Shown: positions 35,274 to 44,348, counted from the stretch's first letter. The stretch: DNA of 64,000 nt from Celerinatantimonas sp046054165 (GCF_046054165.1 NZ_JBFNXK010000015.1:1-64000), one strand, 5' to 3'. Made by a program: numbers and translations. Notes: generated from the sequence alone by a model not told the origin.

Positions 35274-36701
35274 TTAATCGCCTGATTCAACCAAATCCGC
35301 ACCGTTGGTACGAATCAAATTTTGATACCAGAAAAAGCTTTGCTTACGAATACGCCGAAGATCTTTTAAATCCGATTCATCACGATTCACGTAAATGAAA
35401 CCATATCGTTTAGCACATCCCTGATGAGTACTCACCAGATCAATGGCTGACCAAGGGCAATATCCAAAAACTTCCACTCCATCAGTAATAGCTAACTGCA
35501 TCTGCTCGATATGGGCTTTCAAATATGCAATTCGATAAGGATCCTGCACGGTATCGTCAGCTTCTAATTTATCAAATGCCCCAAGGCCATTTTCGGTGAC
35601 AATTAATGGCAACTGATAGCGATCATAGATTTGACGCAAAGTACTGCGAAAACCAACCGGATCAATTTCCCAACCAAACTCATTTTTTTCAAGATTAGGA
35701 TTTGATGTTCCCCGGTACACTCCTGATTCACCCACCACAATCTGTTGATCTCCGGTGGAGTTACGTGCATCTTCACCAGAAACACTCGCCTGAACCGTTG
35801 CTGAAGAATAATAGTTAAACGCGACAAAATCCGGATTCGCATGTTTCAGAATCGTCATATCACCCGGTTCAATCACTGGCGTACAATCCAGCTCTTGCAT
35901 AAAATTCCAGGCAATTGTGTTGTAACGTCCATAAACAGCCATATCTAAATAAAGCCAATTTCGAATGGCCGCAAAGTTATCTGCTGCAATAATATCCTCT
36001 GGTTTACTCGTTGCCGGATAAACAGACACAATATTTGGCGCTGGACCTATTTTCGCATTGGGTAATAATTCATGACACAGGATCATTGCTTTTGCCTGAG
36101 CCACCAACATATGATGATTTTGTTGATAAATTGATTTGTAGGGATTGTGGGTATCAACACTATTGGTTGTTCCTAGTGCATCTCCATGCAAAATCATCAT
36201 ATTCTGTTCATTGATCGTCAGCCAATAACGAACTCTGTCACCAAATGCCTGAAAAATAACGCGTGCATAACGCTCAAAGGCATCAATAGTGTCCCGGTTA
36301 TACCATCCCCCCTTCAGCGCTAAAGCATGGGGGAGATCAAAGTGATACATCGTGACAATAGGTTCTATATTATGGGCAATTAATGCATCAATTAAACGAT
36401 TATAAAAAGCAATCCCTTTTTCGTTTATCTCTCCATCACCATCCGGAATAATTCGTGTCCAGGCAATCGAAAAACGATAAGCTTTTAGGCCCAGCTCGGC
36501 AAACAGAGCAACATCCTCGTCAACATGATGATAGTGATCACTGGTTACTTTAAAGTCGGCCGTATTCGGAACTCGGGTCCCCATATCAATTACGGAAGGG
36601 CCTTTACCATCCTCATTCCATGCGCCTTCAACTTGGTAAGCCGAAGTGGATCCTCCCCAAAAAAAACCGGGTGGAAAATGTTTCAGTGAACGATGATGCA
36701 T
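35274..36701 (-). CDS. glycoside hydrolase family 1, probable 6-phospho-beta-glucosidase
   Basis: A 475-residue cytoplasmic TIM-barrel hydrolase. PPGFFWGGSTSAYQVEGAWNED opens the GH1 fold. The acid/base Glu is in WLTINEQN (the usual NEP is NEQ here, as in several 6-phospho-beta-glucosidases). The nucleophile is in LIVTENGLGAFD. Near the end, KRYGFIYV supplies the Lys and Tyr that bind the 6-phosphate, so the substrate is probably a phosphorylated beta-glucoside delivered by a PTS permease. No PTS gene is adjacent. A CRP site and a LacI-type operator precede it. Confidence 0.87.
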   Translation of the reverse strand: MHHRSLKHFPPGFFWGGSTSAYQVEGAWNEDGKGPSVIDMGTRVPNTADFKVTSDHYHHVDEDVALFAELGLKAYRFSIAWTRIIPDGDGEINEKGIAFYNRLIDALIAHNIEPIVTMYHFDLPHALALKGGWYNRDTIDAFERYARVIFQAFGDRVRYWLTINEQNMMILHGDALGTTNSVDTHNPYKSIYQQNHHMLVAQAKAMILCHELLPNAKIGPAPNIVSVYPATSKPEDIIAADNFAAIRNWLYLDMAVYGRYNTIAWNFMQELDCTPVIEPGDMTILKHANPDFVAFNYYSSATVQASVSGEDARNSTGDQQIVVGESGVYRGTSNPNLEKNEFGWEIDPVGFRSTLRQIYDRYQLPLIVTENGLGAFDKLEADDTVQDPYRIAYLKAHIEQMQLAITDGVEVFGYCPWSAIDLVSTHQGCAKRYGFIYVNRDESDLKDLRRIRKQSFFWYQNLIRTNGADLVESGD

Positions 36702-36729
36702 ATATACTCCTATGAATAATTGGAATGCT

Positions 36730-36743
36730 TGTAACCGGTTTCA
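36730..36743. promoter_or_regulatory. LacI-family operator upstream of the GH1 gene
   Basis: TGTAACCGGTTTCA is a near-palindrome with central CG, close to the AscG-type operator TGAAACCGGTTTCA. It lies 29 bp upstream of the start and downstream of the CRP site, where a repressor would block transcription. Confidence 0.55.
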
Positions 36744-36780
36744 TTTTACATGGATACTATCGATTATAAAATACGTTCAT

Positions 36781-36796
36781 TGTGATTTAGATCACA
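36781..36796. promoter_or_regulatory. CRP-cAMP site upstream of the GH1 gene
   Basis: TGTGATTTAGATCACA is a perfect TGTGA-N6-TCACA palindrome, 80-95 bp upstream of the start. It predicts catabolite control of the glucosidase. Confidence 0.78.
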
Positions 36797-36978
36797 TTAT
36801 ATTGCCCCATGATCCATGGCTATTTTCACACACGTTACTGAATCAATAAGTTAGAGGCTTACTCATTTCATTGAATATCCATTCGGGGCTGAATTAAAAC
36901 AGGATTTTCTAGCATAACTTGCAAGCCCCAAAAGAAAGACGTAACTTAACAATAAAGAGCCTAAACCAACAAACAACG

Positions 36979-37344
36979 ATGTCCCTAATCGATCAATTAG
37001 CTGAAAAAGCCATCACCCAAGCGATCCAAAAAGGTCAGCTCGATGCACTTCCCGGGCATGGAAAACCTTTAAAACTAGATGATGACTCGCAGGTCCCGGA
37101 ATCACTTAGAATCGCTTATCGTATTCTTAAAAACGCGGGATATCTTCCTCCGGAACTAGAAGATCGTCAGTTGGCCCTTCAGTTTTGTGATCTACTTCAG
37201 GCAGCCACCAGCCAGCCACAATCAGCACAGCAGACCCTAGAAGTAGAACAAACATATCAAAAATTAAAAACCTTAGAGCTTCGCATGCGCATTCAAGGCA
37301 TCGATACCCGATTTATTCACCACTATCTAAATCAATTAAAGTAA
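36979..37344 (+). CDS. YhdN-like DUF1992 protein
   Basis: A 121-residue cytoplasmic protein of unknown function. The N-terminal LIDQLAEKAITQAIQKGQLDALPGHGKPL with LDDDSQVPESLRIAYRILKNAGYLPPELE (cited in parts) matches E. coli YhdN and the conserved region of DnaJ homologue DNAJC28. The ATG at 36979 fits homologues; a start at 36919 adds 20 unconserved residues. The 3' end overlaps the convergent hydrolase gene by 9 bp. Confidence 0.85.
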   Translation: MSLIDQLAEKAITQAIQKGQLDALPGHGKPLKLDDDSQVPESLRIAYRILKNAGYLPPELEDRQLALQFCDLLQAATSQPQSAQQTLEVEQTYQKLKTLELRMRIQGIDTRFIHHYLNQLK

Positions 37345-37887
37345 CAATGGCCGAAGCAACTGCCACAGGATAGGTAATTGAGTTATGCCATGACGAGCAA
37401 CAAAATGCCCTGCGTGGGGAATTTCTACTCTTTTCATATCGAGTTGCTGAGCTAAATTTAAGCTCAAAGAAGGAGGAACCACCGGATCATTATCTGAATA
37501 AATCATCACTCTGGTTTCAGCTTGCTGCAGCAATTGAGCACACGGTAATAACGTATTTACAAATTCATCCAATTCAGGAAATTGTTTTAATGGTTCGCAA
37601 AATCCTGCCACTAAGAATAGTCCTCTAATCCGCTGCTGAGTATGAGCTAAATACCGCAACAATGTGATGCATCCTAAACTATGACCAATCAAAATAGTTG
37701 ATGGTTTTATCTGAATAGTAGCTTCCAGAGTCTTAAGCCACGGCTCCAAGCTAGGCGTATCGGGAGCTGGCATCTGAATTCGATGAAATACAACGGATGG
37801 GAGCATTTGGCACTGTTGTTCCAACCAAGGGAACCAATGCGAATCCGGGGTTGCTGTATAACCATGTACGACATAGATATGCTGCAA
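37336..37887 (-). CDS. RBBP9/YdeN-type alpha/beta serine hydrolase
   Basis: A 183-residue cytoplasmic hydrolase. It opens IYVVHGYTATPDSHWFPWL, the family's N-terminal block. The nucleophile Ser is in LIGHSLGCITLLRYL, the acid in YSDNDPVVPP and the His in IPHAGHFVARHG. Activity and substrate are unassigned for most members of the family. It overlaps the convergent DUF1992 gene by 9 bp, and no terminator is visible between them. Confidence 0.85.
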   Translation of the reverse strand: MQHIYVVHGYTATPDSHWFPWLEQQCQMLPSVVFHRIQMPAPDTPSLEPWLKTLEATIQIKPSTILIGHSLGCITLLRYLAHTQQRIRGLFLVAGFCEPLKQFPELDEFVNTLLPCAQLLQQAETRVMIYSDNDPVVPPSLSLNLAQQLDMKRVEIPHAGHFVARHGITQLPILWQLLRPLLL

Positions 37888-38133
37888 AATAGCCTCTACG
37901 ATGAAGAATCATTACATATTATAGAAATAGTTAATCCATTGAATTTTATTACTTTTGTAGCCAAATTAACAAGGCAAACCTAGAGTCTTATTCAAAATAT
38001 GTTTAATTTGGGCAAAATCCAACCCTGAAAGATCAACCAGCCTTGAGCGTTAATCTCATAAATAAGTTTCTCACTGAATAGAGATAGCGTACGCTGTACC
38101 CCATCGTATTTTTACTCAATCCTGATCTATTCT

Positions 38134-39006
38134 ATGCTTTTACTGATTATCGTTACGATCCTCTGGGCTTTCTCATTTAGTTTAATTGGCGTTTATCTGG
38201 CAGGCCAAGTTGATGCGTGGTTCTCAGTCTTAATCCGTTTGCTCCTCGCCGCCCTGGTTTTTGCACCATTTATTCGGTTAAAAATGATAAATATTAAACT
38301 AGCAATCCAGCTCATATTTGTCGGCATGGTTCAACTTGGGTTAATGTATGGATTTTATTACCGCTCGTTTTTATACATCACGGTTCCTGAAATACTATTA
38401 TTTACCGTCTTAACGCCCGTCTATATTACTTTGATCAATGATCTGCTAGAGCGAAATTTTAATGCCCGATTTCTCACGAGTGCCCTGTTGGCTACCGCGG
38501 GAGCCGTTACCATGCGCTACCAGCAGATTAATGAACAATTTATCATTGGCTTCTTACTCGTTCAGGCATCCAACCTCTGTTTTGCTATTGGCCAAGTGAG
38601 TTATAAACGGATCATTGCTCGACAAACCCAAGATATTTCTCAACTAGCTATTTTCGGTTGGTTCTATATCGGTGCCGCCTTAGTCGCCATTGTGGGTTAC
38701 ACTATCTGGGGCAATCATGCCATGCGCCCCCAAACATCAACTCAATGGCTGATCCTCATTTATCTTGGAATGATTGCATCAGGGTTAGGGTATTTTCTCT
38801 GGAACAAAGGAGCGACCCAAGTCAATATTGGAACGTTAGCTATCGCCAACAATTTGCTGGTTCCGGCAGGAATTGCCGTGAATCTAATCATCTGGAATCA
38901 TAACGCACCAATACTACGTTTAGCCTCGGGAGCTATCATTATGATTGCGGCACTGTACATCAATGAAAAATGGCCTCATCAAGCCACTTTATCAAGAAAT
39001 CCTTAA
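38134..39006 (+). CDS. yigM: EamA-family transporter YigM (biotin uptake)
   Basis: A 290-residue inner-membrane protein with ten hydrophobic segments, two EamA repeats. LLIIVTILWAFSFSLIGVYLAG, LLFTVLTPVYITLINDLLERN, GFLLVQASNLCFAIGQVSYKR, LIYLGMIASGLGYFLWNKGATQVNIGTLAIANN (cited in parts) match E. coli YigM, shown to import biotin. It is convergent with the downstream dehydrogenase and overlaps it by 4 bp. Confidence 0.85.
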   Translation: MLLLIIVTILWAFSFSLIGVYLAGQVDAWFSVLIRLLLAALVFAPFIRLKMINIKLAIQLIFVGMVQLGLMYGFYYRSFLYITVPEILLFTVLTPVYITLINDLLERNFNARFLTSALLATAGAVTMRYQQINEQFIIGFLLVQASNLCFAIGQVSYKRIIARQTQDISQLAIFGWFYIGAALVAIVGYTIWGNHAMRPQTSTQWLILIYLGMIASGLGYFLWNKGATQVNIGTLAIANNLLVPAGIAVNLIIWNHNAPILRLASGAIIMIAALYINEKWPHQATLSRNP

Positions 39007-39956
39007 CAATTTAAATTTAACTTAATTGCTACCGATTCAATGATAATTCGCATTTTATTCGCAATGGATTGTAATGTTGCCAAATCATCTGCCACTAATG
39101 GTTGTTCTAAGATTTTCTCAACACCATAGCGACTCACAACCGTGGGAAGACTCAACACAACCCCGTGTAATCCATAATAGCCATCGACCATCACACCAAC
39201 CGGTAAAACCGAGCGTTCATTGACAGTAATAGCCTGAATAATTCGAAAAACACTAGCAGCAACACCATGAGTGGTATTATGTTTACGACGAAAAATTTCA
39301 TATCCAGCCTGACGCACATCATTCAATAACATATCGGGTTGAATGCTCGCTAACTGGTTTTGTTGGCAATAAGAATCGATACTTTGGCCTGCAACGCTTA
39401 CCAGATTCCACGGCATCAAACAATGACTCCCATGTTCACCCAAGATGTAGCCAAATATATTCTTAGGGTCAATCCCCACCCGGTCACCAATTAATTTCAT
39501 CAACCGTGCGGTATCCACAACACAACCACTACTGATCACCTGATGAGACTCAAACGAAGTATTCTTAATAATGGCATACGCAACTAAATCACACGGATTA
39601 GATACCACGATCAAAATAGTATGAGGTGCAAATGTTTCCACCTGTCGAGCAATGTCAACACCAATCTGACTATTCACTTCAGCCAAATCCAGACGAGACT
39701 GACCTTCTTTTATTTGTGCCCCGGCGGTAATCACAACGATATCCGCATTCACTAATAGCTGATAATCACTCCCAGCTGTTAAATGAGTATTTTTAGTAAA
39801 TGTTAACGCACTGGTATGTCCGAAATCTAAAAGTTCACCTTCGGCTCGCTCCTGATTCGTATCCAGTAACACTAATTCACTACAGTTTCCCAGTGCCAAT
39901 ATATAGTTGCAAATACTGACACCGACCGCGCCAGCTCCGATAATTCCGATCTTCAT
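39003..39956 (-). CDS. L-lactate/L-2-hydroxyacid dehydrogenase
   Basis: A 317-residue NAD-dependent enzyme of the LDH/MDH superfamily. The Rossmann motif GIIGAGAVGVSICNYIL is followed by an Asp that selects NAD (VLLDTNQ). The mobile loop is AGAQIKEGQSRLDLAEVN, the coenzyme Asn is in VVSNPCDLVAY, the substrate Arg is in DTARLMKLIG, and the proton-relay His is in LGEHGSH. The Gln/Ile in the loop points to LDH rather than malate dehydrogenase, which has Arg there. An L-2-hydroxyisocaproate-type specificity is possible. It makes or uses fermentation lactate. Confidence 0.8.
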   Translation of the reverse strand: MKIGIIGAGAVGVSICNYILALGNCSELVLLDTNQERAEGELLDFGHTSALTFTKNTHLTAGSDYQLLVNADIVVITAGAQIKEGQSRLDLAEVNSQIGVDIARQVETFAPHTILIVVSNPCDLVAYAIIKNTSFESHQVISSGCVVDTARLMKLIGDRVGIDPKNIFGYILGEHGSHCLMPWNLVSVAGQSIDSYCQQNQLASIQPDMLLNDVRQAGYEIFRRKHNTTHGVAASVFRIIQAITVNERSVLPVGVMVDGYYGLHGVVLSLPTVVSRYGVEKILEQPLVADDLATLQSIANKMRIIIESVAIKLNLNC

Positions 39957-40110
39957 CGTCGATCTCTCAAAAATATATCACTGATGATTATAGATAGGTC
40001 ATTCCCTGTTTTTATTCAAATAAAGTACAGGCCATTTAAGTTAACAAAATCACGGTCCTTCATTGGGAACAATTCAAAAAACGGATCTCTGCCATGATCA
40101 AACAACTATA

Positions 40111-40135
40111 AAAAATCCAGGACCGAGCCTGGATT
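40111..40135 (-). terminator. intrinsic terminator of slyD
   Basis: AATCCAGG and CCTGGATT form an 8-bp stem with a 6-nt loop. On the - strand it is followed by five or more T residues, 24 nt after the slyD stop. Confidence 0.82.
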
Positions 40136-40158
40136 CTTATCACATCAGGGCTGAAGAC

Positions 40159-40728
40159 TTAGTGACCACAACCACAGCCATCGTGGTCACAATCATCGTG
40201 TCCACCACCGCCACAACATTCACCACCATGACCACCACAGCACTCACCATCATGATGATGATGTCCACCTTGACCATGAACATGCCCATGAGCCAATTCT
40301 TCTTCGGTTGCATCCCGAACATCTTCAACACTCACGCTGAAAAACAGATCCATACCGGCCAAAGGATGATTCCCATCAACCACGACTTCTTCATCATTCA
40401 CTTCTAAAACCATAACTGTTTGTTCACCGGCATCTGTAGAAGCCCGGAACTGCATACCCGGTTGAACCTCGATCCCTTCAAACATGGATTTAGGCACCGC
40501 TTGGGTTAAATTATCATCGCGCTGGCCATAGGCTTCATCAGCCACAACTTCTAATTCAAACTGATCGCCAGCGGCTTTTCCCATTAACGCATTTTCCAAA
40601 CCAGGGACCAAAAAGCCATGTCCAGCGATATATGACAGCGGTTCTTTCCCAATCGAGCTGTCTAGTTCAGTACCCTGAGATGATACCGTATAATGAATCG
40701 AAGCCACTTTATTCTGTTCAATTTTCAT
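40159..40728 (-). CDS. slyD: FKBP-type peptidyl-prolyl isomerase SlyD
   Basis: Metallochaperone and prolyl isomerase of 189 aa. The FKBP domain opens KVASIHYTVSSQGTELDSS and has LSYIAGHGFLVPGLENALMG and an inserted-flap chaperone domain (about 70-125; VPKSMFEGIEVQPGMQFRA). The C-terminal 45 residues are extremely rich in His, Cys, Gly and Asp (HVHGQGGHHHHDGECCGGHGG in part), the nickel-binding tail used in hydrogenase maturation. GGAT lies 6 nt before the start. Confidence 0.95.
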   Translation of the reverse strand: MKIEQNKVASIHYTVSSQGTELDSSIGKEPLSYIAGHGFLVPGLENALMGKAAGDQFELEVVADEAYGQRDDNLTQAVPKSMFEGIEVQPGMQFRASTDAGEQTVMVLEVNDEEVVVDGNHPLAGMDLFFSVSVEDVRDATEEELAHGHVHGQGGHHHHDGECCGGHGGECCGGGGHDDCDHDGCGCGH

Positions 40729-40822
40729 AATTAATCCATGTCCGGAACATAAAGTGTCGAGTGTAGCGTTATCTGCTGGTTATCGCTAGAATGATACGCA
40801 AATTCTTGGATCAATTTTTAAT

Positions 40823-42553
40823 TTGTTTCAATTAAGAGATTATCAACAACAAGCTGTCCATGCTGTGATTCAGCATTTTAGACATTCAGATGAATCTGCC
40901 CTTATTGTTTTACCAACAGGAGCTGGGAAAAGTCTGGTGATTGCTGAACTAGCGCGATTAGCCCACTACCCCGTCTTGGTCCTAGCCCATGTGAGTGAAC
41001 TCGTCGAACAAAACGCCAGCAAATATCAGGCATTAGGGCAATCATGCTCAATCTACGCTGCGGGACTAAAAAGCAAAAATACTGATTTTCCCATCTGTTT
41101 TGGCAGTATTCAATCCGTTGCCAATAATCTGAACGATTTTAGCCAATATTTTTCATTGGTTATTATTGATGAGTGTCACCGAGTCAATGCCCAAAAAGAT
41201 ACTCAATATCAGCGTCTCCTAACTCATCTGAAACAATTTAATCCCCACCTAAAAGTACTGGGTTTAACCGCGACACCCTATCGTTTAAATCAAGGATGGT
41301 GTTATGAATATGATTACCGAGGTTTTGTACGCCCTGTCAAAGAGGCTGCTTTTAAGCACTGTATCTATGAATTACCGCTCAGAGTGTTAATTACCCGGCA
41401 TTATTTAACACCCCCACGTCTCATTGATGCAGCTATTGCTGAATATAAATTTGATGATTGCCAAAATAATCGCGGGATCTTTGAGCCTGAAAGGATGAAT
41501 CATCTATTACAAGCATCACAGCGAGTAACACAATCCATCATTCAGCAAATCGTGGATTTATCACTGCAGCGACAGGGAATTATGATTTTTGCCGCAACCG
41601 TTGAACATGCTCAGGAGATTATGGGGTATCTTGCCAACGAATCTGCAGGTCTGGTGATTGCCGAAACACCATCACCAGAAAGAGCCCGTATTATTCAGCA
41701 ATTTAAAAACAGAACCATTAAATTTCTGGTTAACGTATCCGTACTCACAACCGGATTTGATGCCCCTCATGTCGATTTTATCGCCATTCTTCGCCCCACC
41801 GAATCCGTCAGTCTCTTTCAACAGATTATTGGTCGAGGGCTCCGTCTATCCGAAGGGAAACAAGAATGTCTAGTTATCGACTACGCGGGAAATGGTTTCG
41901 ACATCTATCAACCCGAAATAGGTAGCCCAAAGCCAGACTCGGATAGTGTTCTGGTTCAAATCAAATGTCCTGAATGTGGCTTTGAAAACAACTTTTGGGG
42001 ACATATATCTGCTGAAGGTGAAGTACTAGAACATTTTGGACGACGCTGCCAGGGAATTATCGAAATACAGCATCAGATCCAACAATGTCATTATCGTTTT
42101 CGTTATAAACAATGTCCGCAATGTTTGACCGAAAATGATATTGCTGCTCGGATCTGCCAACATTGTAAATACCGGTTAATCGATCCGGATGATTTGCTAA
42201 AAAAAGCATTAAATTTAAAAGATGCCAAGATTATTCGCTGTAGTGGTATGTCTTTTTCAAAACAAAATAATATATTAATCATCTGCTACTACGATGAAGA
42301 TGGCATGGAGCTTAAAGAAAAATTCAATTTTTCTAAATCAGATTCCATGCAAAAATTTATAGCTCTTTTTGGTAAACGACAATGGCAAACACCCATCGAA
42401 ATAACCCATATCGATCAGGTTTTAAATTACCAACATCAATTTAGACATCCCGATTTTGTGATTGCCCGAAAAAGTAAAAATCATTATTGGAATATTCAAG
42501 AACGGATCTTTGATTATCAAGGACGATATCGACTCGCAAATCAGCTACACTAA
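40823..42553 (+). CDS. radD: RadD (YejH) DNA repair helicase-like ATPase
   Basis: Superfamily 2 ATPase of 576 aa involved with RecA and SSB in double-strand-break repair. Motifs include LRDYQQQAVHAVIQHFR, Walker A LPTGAGKS, DECH box IIDECHR, LGLTATPYRL, and VSVLTTGFDAPHVDFIAILRPTESVSL (in part), IGRGLRLS. Four paired Cys groups (CPECGFE, CHY-FRYKQCPQC, CQHC) form the zinc region seen in E. coli RadD. The frame has no ATG before the conserved region, so a TTG at 40823 is taken as start. E. coli RadD is 586 aa. Confidence 0.93.
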   Translation: MFQLRDYQQQAVHAVIQHFRHSDESALIVLPTGAGKSLVIAELARLAHYPVLVLAHVSELVEQNASKYQALGQSCSIYAAGLKSKNTDFPICFGSIQSVANNLNDFSQYFSLVIIDECHRVNAQKDTQYQRLLTHLKQFNPHLKVLGLTATPYRLNQGWCYEYDYRGFVRPVKEAAFKHCIYELPLRVLITRHYLTPPRLIDAAIAEYKFDDCQNNRGIFEPERMNHLLQASQRVTQSIIQQIVDLSLQRQGIMIFAATVEHAQEIMGYLANESAGLVIAETPSPERARIIQQFKNRTIKFLVNVSVLTTGFDAPHVDFIAILRPTESVSLFQQIIGRGLRLSEGKQECLVIDYAGNGFDIYQPEIGSPKPDSDSVLVQIKCPECGFENNFWGHISAEGEVLEHFGRRCQGIIEIQHQIQQCHYRFRYKQCPQCLTENDIAARICQHCKYRLIDPDDLLKKALNLKDAKIIRCSGMSFSKQNNILIICYYDEDGMELKEKFNFSKSDSMQKFIALFGKRQWQTPIEITHIDQVLNYQHQFRHPDFVIARKSKNHYWNIQERIFDYQGRYRLANQLH

Positions 42554-42586
42554 GTACACCATTCACTAATAAGATTGATAAGTCAT

Positions 42587-43162
42587 ATGGCCTATGATTT
42601 CAGTAATCCACTCAATAGCGATATTCTATTTATGCTGGTGGATACAACTATTTCACTTCGGGAATATGACCTCATTACACACCTGAATAAACATCTTTTT
42701 TTTAACTCAATAGATGTACCATCTAACGAGCTTCGGTTATTTAGACGACACTTTGCGGTAATGAATAGTTTATATCAACTTAGAGCACTACTTTATCCTT
42801 ATGGGTTTAATCTCTTTATTTCATCTTTAGCAATCAAATTAGAGCCTATAAAGCCGAATCAATCCATCAGCCAAGCGTTAGACATTCATGATCCTCTAGC
42901 CGATTATTATCTGGATTGGCAACACTTCAACCAAACGAATGAAGATGATGTTCTTCAATTACTTACTCAATTTTGGCGAAGTTTTAACCGCCATGAATAC
43001 GCAATGAAAGCACTTCAAACACTCTCACTATCTGAAGGCGCAACTCAAGATGAAATTACCAGGCAATATCGAAAACTTGCGCTTCAATATCACCCGGATC
43101 GAGGTGGCGATAAGGAACAATTTCAACAAATATGCGATGCCTATCAGAAATTAAAGGCGTAA
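42587..43162 (+). CDS. DNA-J related protein with C-terminal J domain
   Basis: A 191-residue protein. The N-terminal two thirds match the DNAJ-related domain of gammaproteobacteria (ELRLFRRHFAVMNSLYQLRA, DPLADYYLDWQHFNQTNEDDV). The C-terminal J domain (about 135-191) has the HPD motif in YRKLALQYHPDRGGDKEQF. It should stimulate a DnaK-type chaperone. It lies 33 nt after radD and is probably co-transcribed. The ATG at 42587 is preferred over a TTG at 42575. The end overlaps trpS (convergent) by 12 bp. Confidence 0.85.
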   Translation: MAYDFSNPLNSDILFMLVDTTISLREYDLITHLNKHLFFNSIDVPSNELRLFRRHFAVMNSLYQLRALLYPYGFNLFISSLAIKLEPIKPNQSISQALDIHDPLADYYLDWQHFNQTNEDDVLQLLTQFWRSFNRHEYAMKALQTLSLSEGATQDEITRQYRKLALQYHPDRGGDKEQFQQICDAYQKLKA

Positions 43163-44146
43163 CCCATAAGCATCTTTTACCGCATTCACGACTTCATTAG
43201 TTTCAATACGGGCGCGTTCAGTACCCGCTTTCAAAATATTAAGCATATACTGACGATCAGCCATCAATTTTTCACGTCGTTCCCGAATAGGTCGGATCAA
43301 CTCCTGAAGGACTTCTTCCAGAATCGATTTAATTTTGGTATCGCCTAAACCACCGGCACGATACTGAGCTTTTAAATCACCGACGAATGCTTCATCAGGA
43401 TGAAACGCATCAAGATAAGTAAAGACAACATTTCCTTCTACCTGACCTGGATCGGCTACTCGGAGATGATTAGGGTCGGTATACATGGCGCGCACAGCTT
43501 TACGAATATCATCTTCACCACTACCTAACATAATGGTATTGCCTAAAGATTTAGACATTTTAGATTTGCCATCAACAGATGGTAAACGAGAAACTTTAGA
43601 TAAAATGGGCTTACATTCAACCAGTAGTTCTTTGCCAGCCAGACGATTTAATTTACGTACGATTTCATTTGTCTGTTCCAACATCGGTAACTGATCATCC
43701 CCGACAGGGACCAAATCTGCACGAAAAGCTGTAATATCCGCTGCCTGGCTAATCGGATAGGTAAAGAAACCAGCCGGAATGGAATCACCAAATTCTTTTG
43801 ATGCAATCTCAGATTTAACCGTAGGATTACGTTCTAGACGGGCTACCGTGACTAAATTAGCATAAAACATGGTTAATTCAGCTAAGGCAGGTAAAGCAGA
43901 TTGCTGACAAATAGTCGTTTTCTCAGGATCAATCCCTACGGCGAGATAATCAGCTAAAACCTCAATAATATTTTTTGAAACTTTCTCTAAATGAGTTCCG
44001 TTATCAGTGAGAGCCTGCATGTCTGCAATCAAAATCGTCTGCGGATACTGTTCCTGCAAACGAATACGCTGTTGCAGCGAACCGACAAAATGCCCTAAAT
44101 GTAGTGCACCTGTAGGGCGATCACCGGTTAAAATTTTTGAACTCAT
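43151..44146 (-). CDS. trpS: tryptophanyl-tRNA synthetase, second-type
   Basis: Class I aminoacyl-tRNA synthetase charging tRNA-Trp, 331 aa. The HIGH-like motif is in LTGDRPTGALHLGHFVGSL and the KMSKS motif is in KSKMSKSLGN. The body (ADMQALTDN, NPTVKSEIASKEFG, FFTYPISQAADITAF) follows the Firmicutes-like TrpS branch and differs from the E. coli form, which begins FSGAQPSGELTIGNYMGAL. The start at 44146 has AGGAG at 5-nt spacing. Its leader can form alternative hairpins, one of which hides that ribosome site. A second, E. coli-type TrpS may exist outside the window. Confidence 0.92.
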   Translation of the reverse strand: MSSKILTGDRPTGALHLGHFVGSLQQRIRLQEQYPQTILIADMQALTDNGTHLEKVSKNIIEVLADYLAVGIDPEKTTICQQSALPALAELTMFYANLVTVARLERNPTVKSEIASKEFGDSIPAGFFTYPISQAADITAFRADLVPVGDDQLPMLEQTNEIVRKLNRLAGKELLVECKPILSKVSRLPSVDGKSKMSKSLGNTIMLGSGEDDIRKAVRAMYTDPNHLRVADPGQVEGNVVFTYLDAFHPDEAFVGDLKAQYRAGGLGDTKIKSILEEVLQELIRPIRERREKLMADRQYMLNILKAGTERARIETNEVVNAVKDAYGLRL

Positions 44147-44151
44147 CATTA

Positions 44152-44211
44152 CTCCTGACAGATCAATGTCTTTCAGGACGGAAGACAAGGATTGCCCGTC
44201 CTTAAAGACGG
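44152..44211 (-). promoter_or_regulatory. trpS leader with competing hairpins over the ribosome site
   Basis: On the - strand four arms occur in order: 1 CCGTC (44211-44207), 2 AGGACGG (44202-44196), 3 CCGTCCTGA (44181-44173), 4 TCAGGA (44158-44153, containing the Shine-Dalgarno sequence). Arms 1:2 and 3:4 can pair together, or 2:3 can pair and free the ribosome site. This is the arm logic of a translational attenuator. The sensed signal is unknown. Confidence 0.45.
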
Positions 44212-44291
44212 TAAAGATTCTTTAATACATATTGTTACATATTAAAATTGACGAACCTAACTGAAACGAAAGGTATCGGCGTTATCATCAC

Positions 44292-44317
44292 AAAAAAGGG
44301 CTGGAAAATCCAGCCCT
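44292..44317 (-). terminator. intrinsic terminator of the OmpU/OmpC-type porin
   Basis: AGGGCTGGA and TCCAGCCCT form a perfect 9-bp stem with a 3-nt loop and a six-T run on the - strand, 32 nt after the porin stop. Confidence 0.92.
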
Positions 44318-44348
44318 AGCAAATCATATAAAATGACGACAACAATAA

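Noticed and set aside
40063..40407. Thr-rich + strand open frame opposite slyD
   Set aside because: It is the antisense of the His/Cys/Gly-rich SlyD tail; the repeat-like composition comes from the slyD codons.
44147..44348. T-box or Trp leader peptide before trpS
   Set aside because: No T-box core sequence, and the only short frames have no Trp codons.
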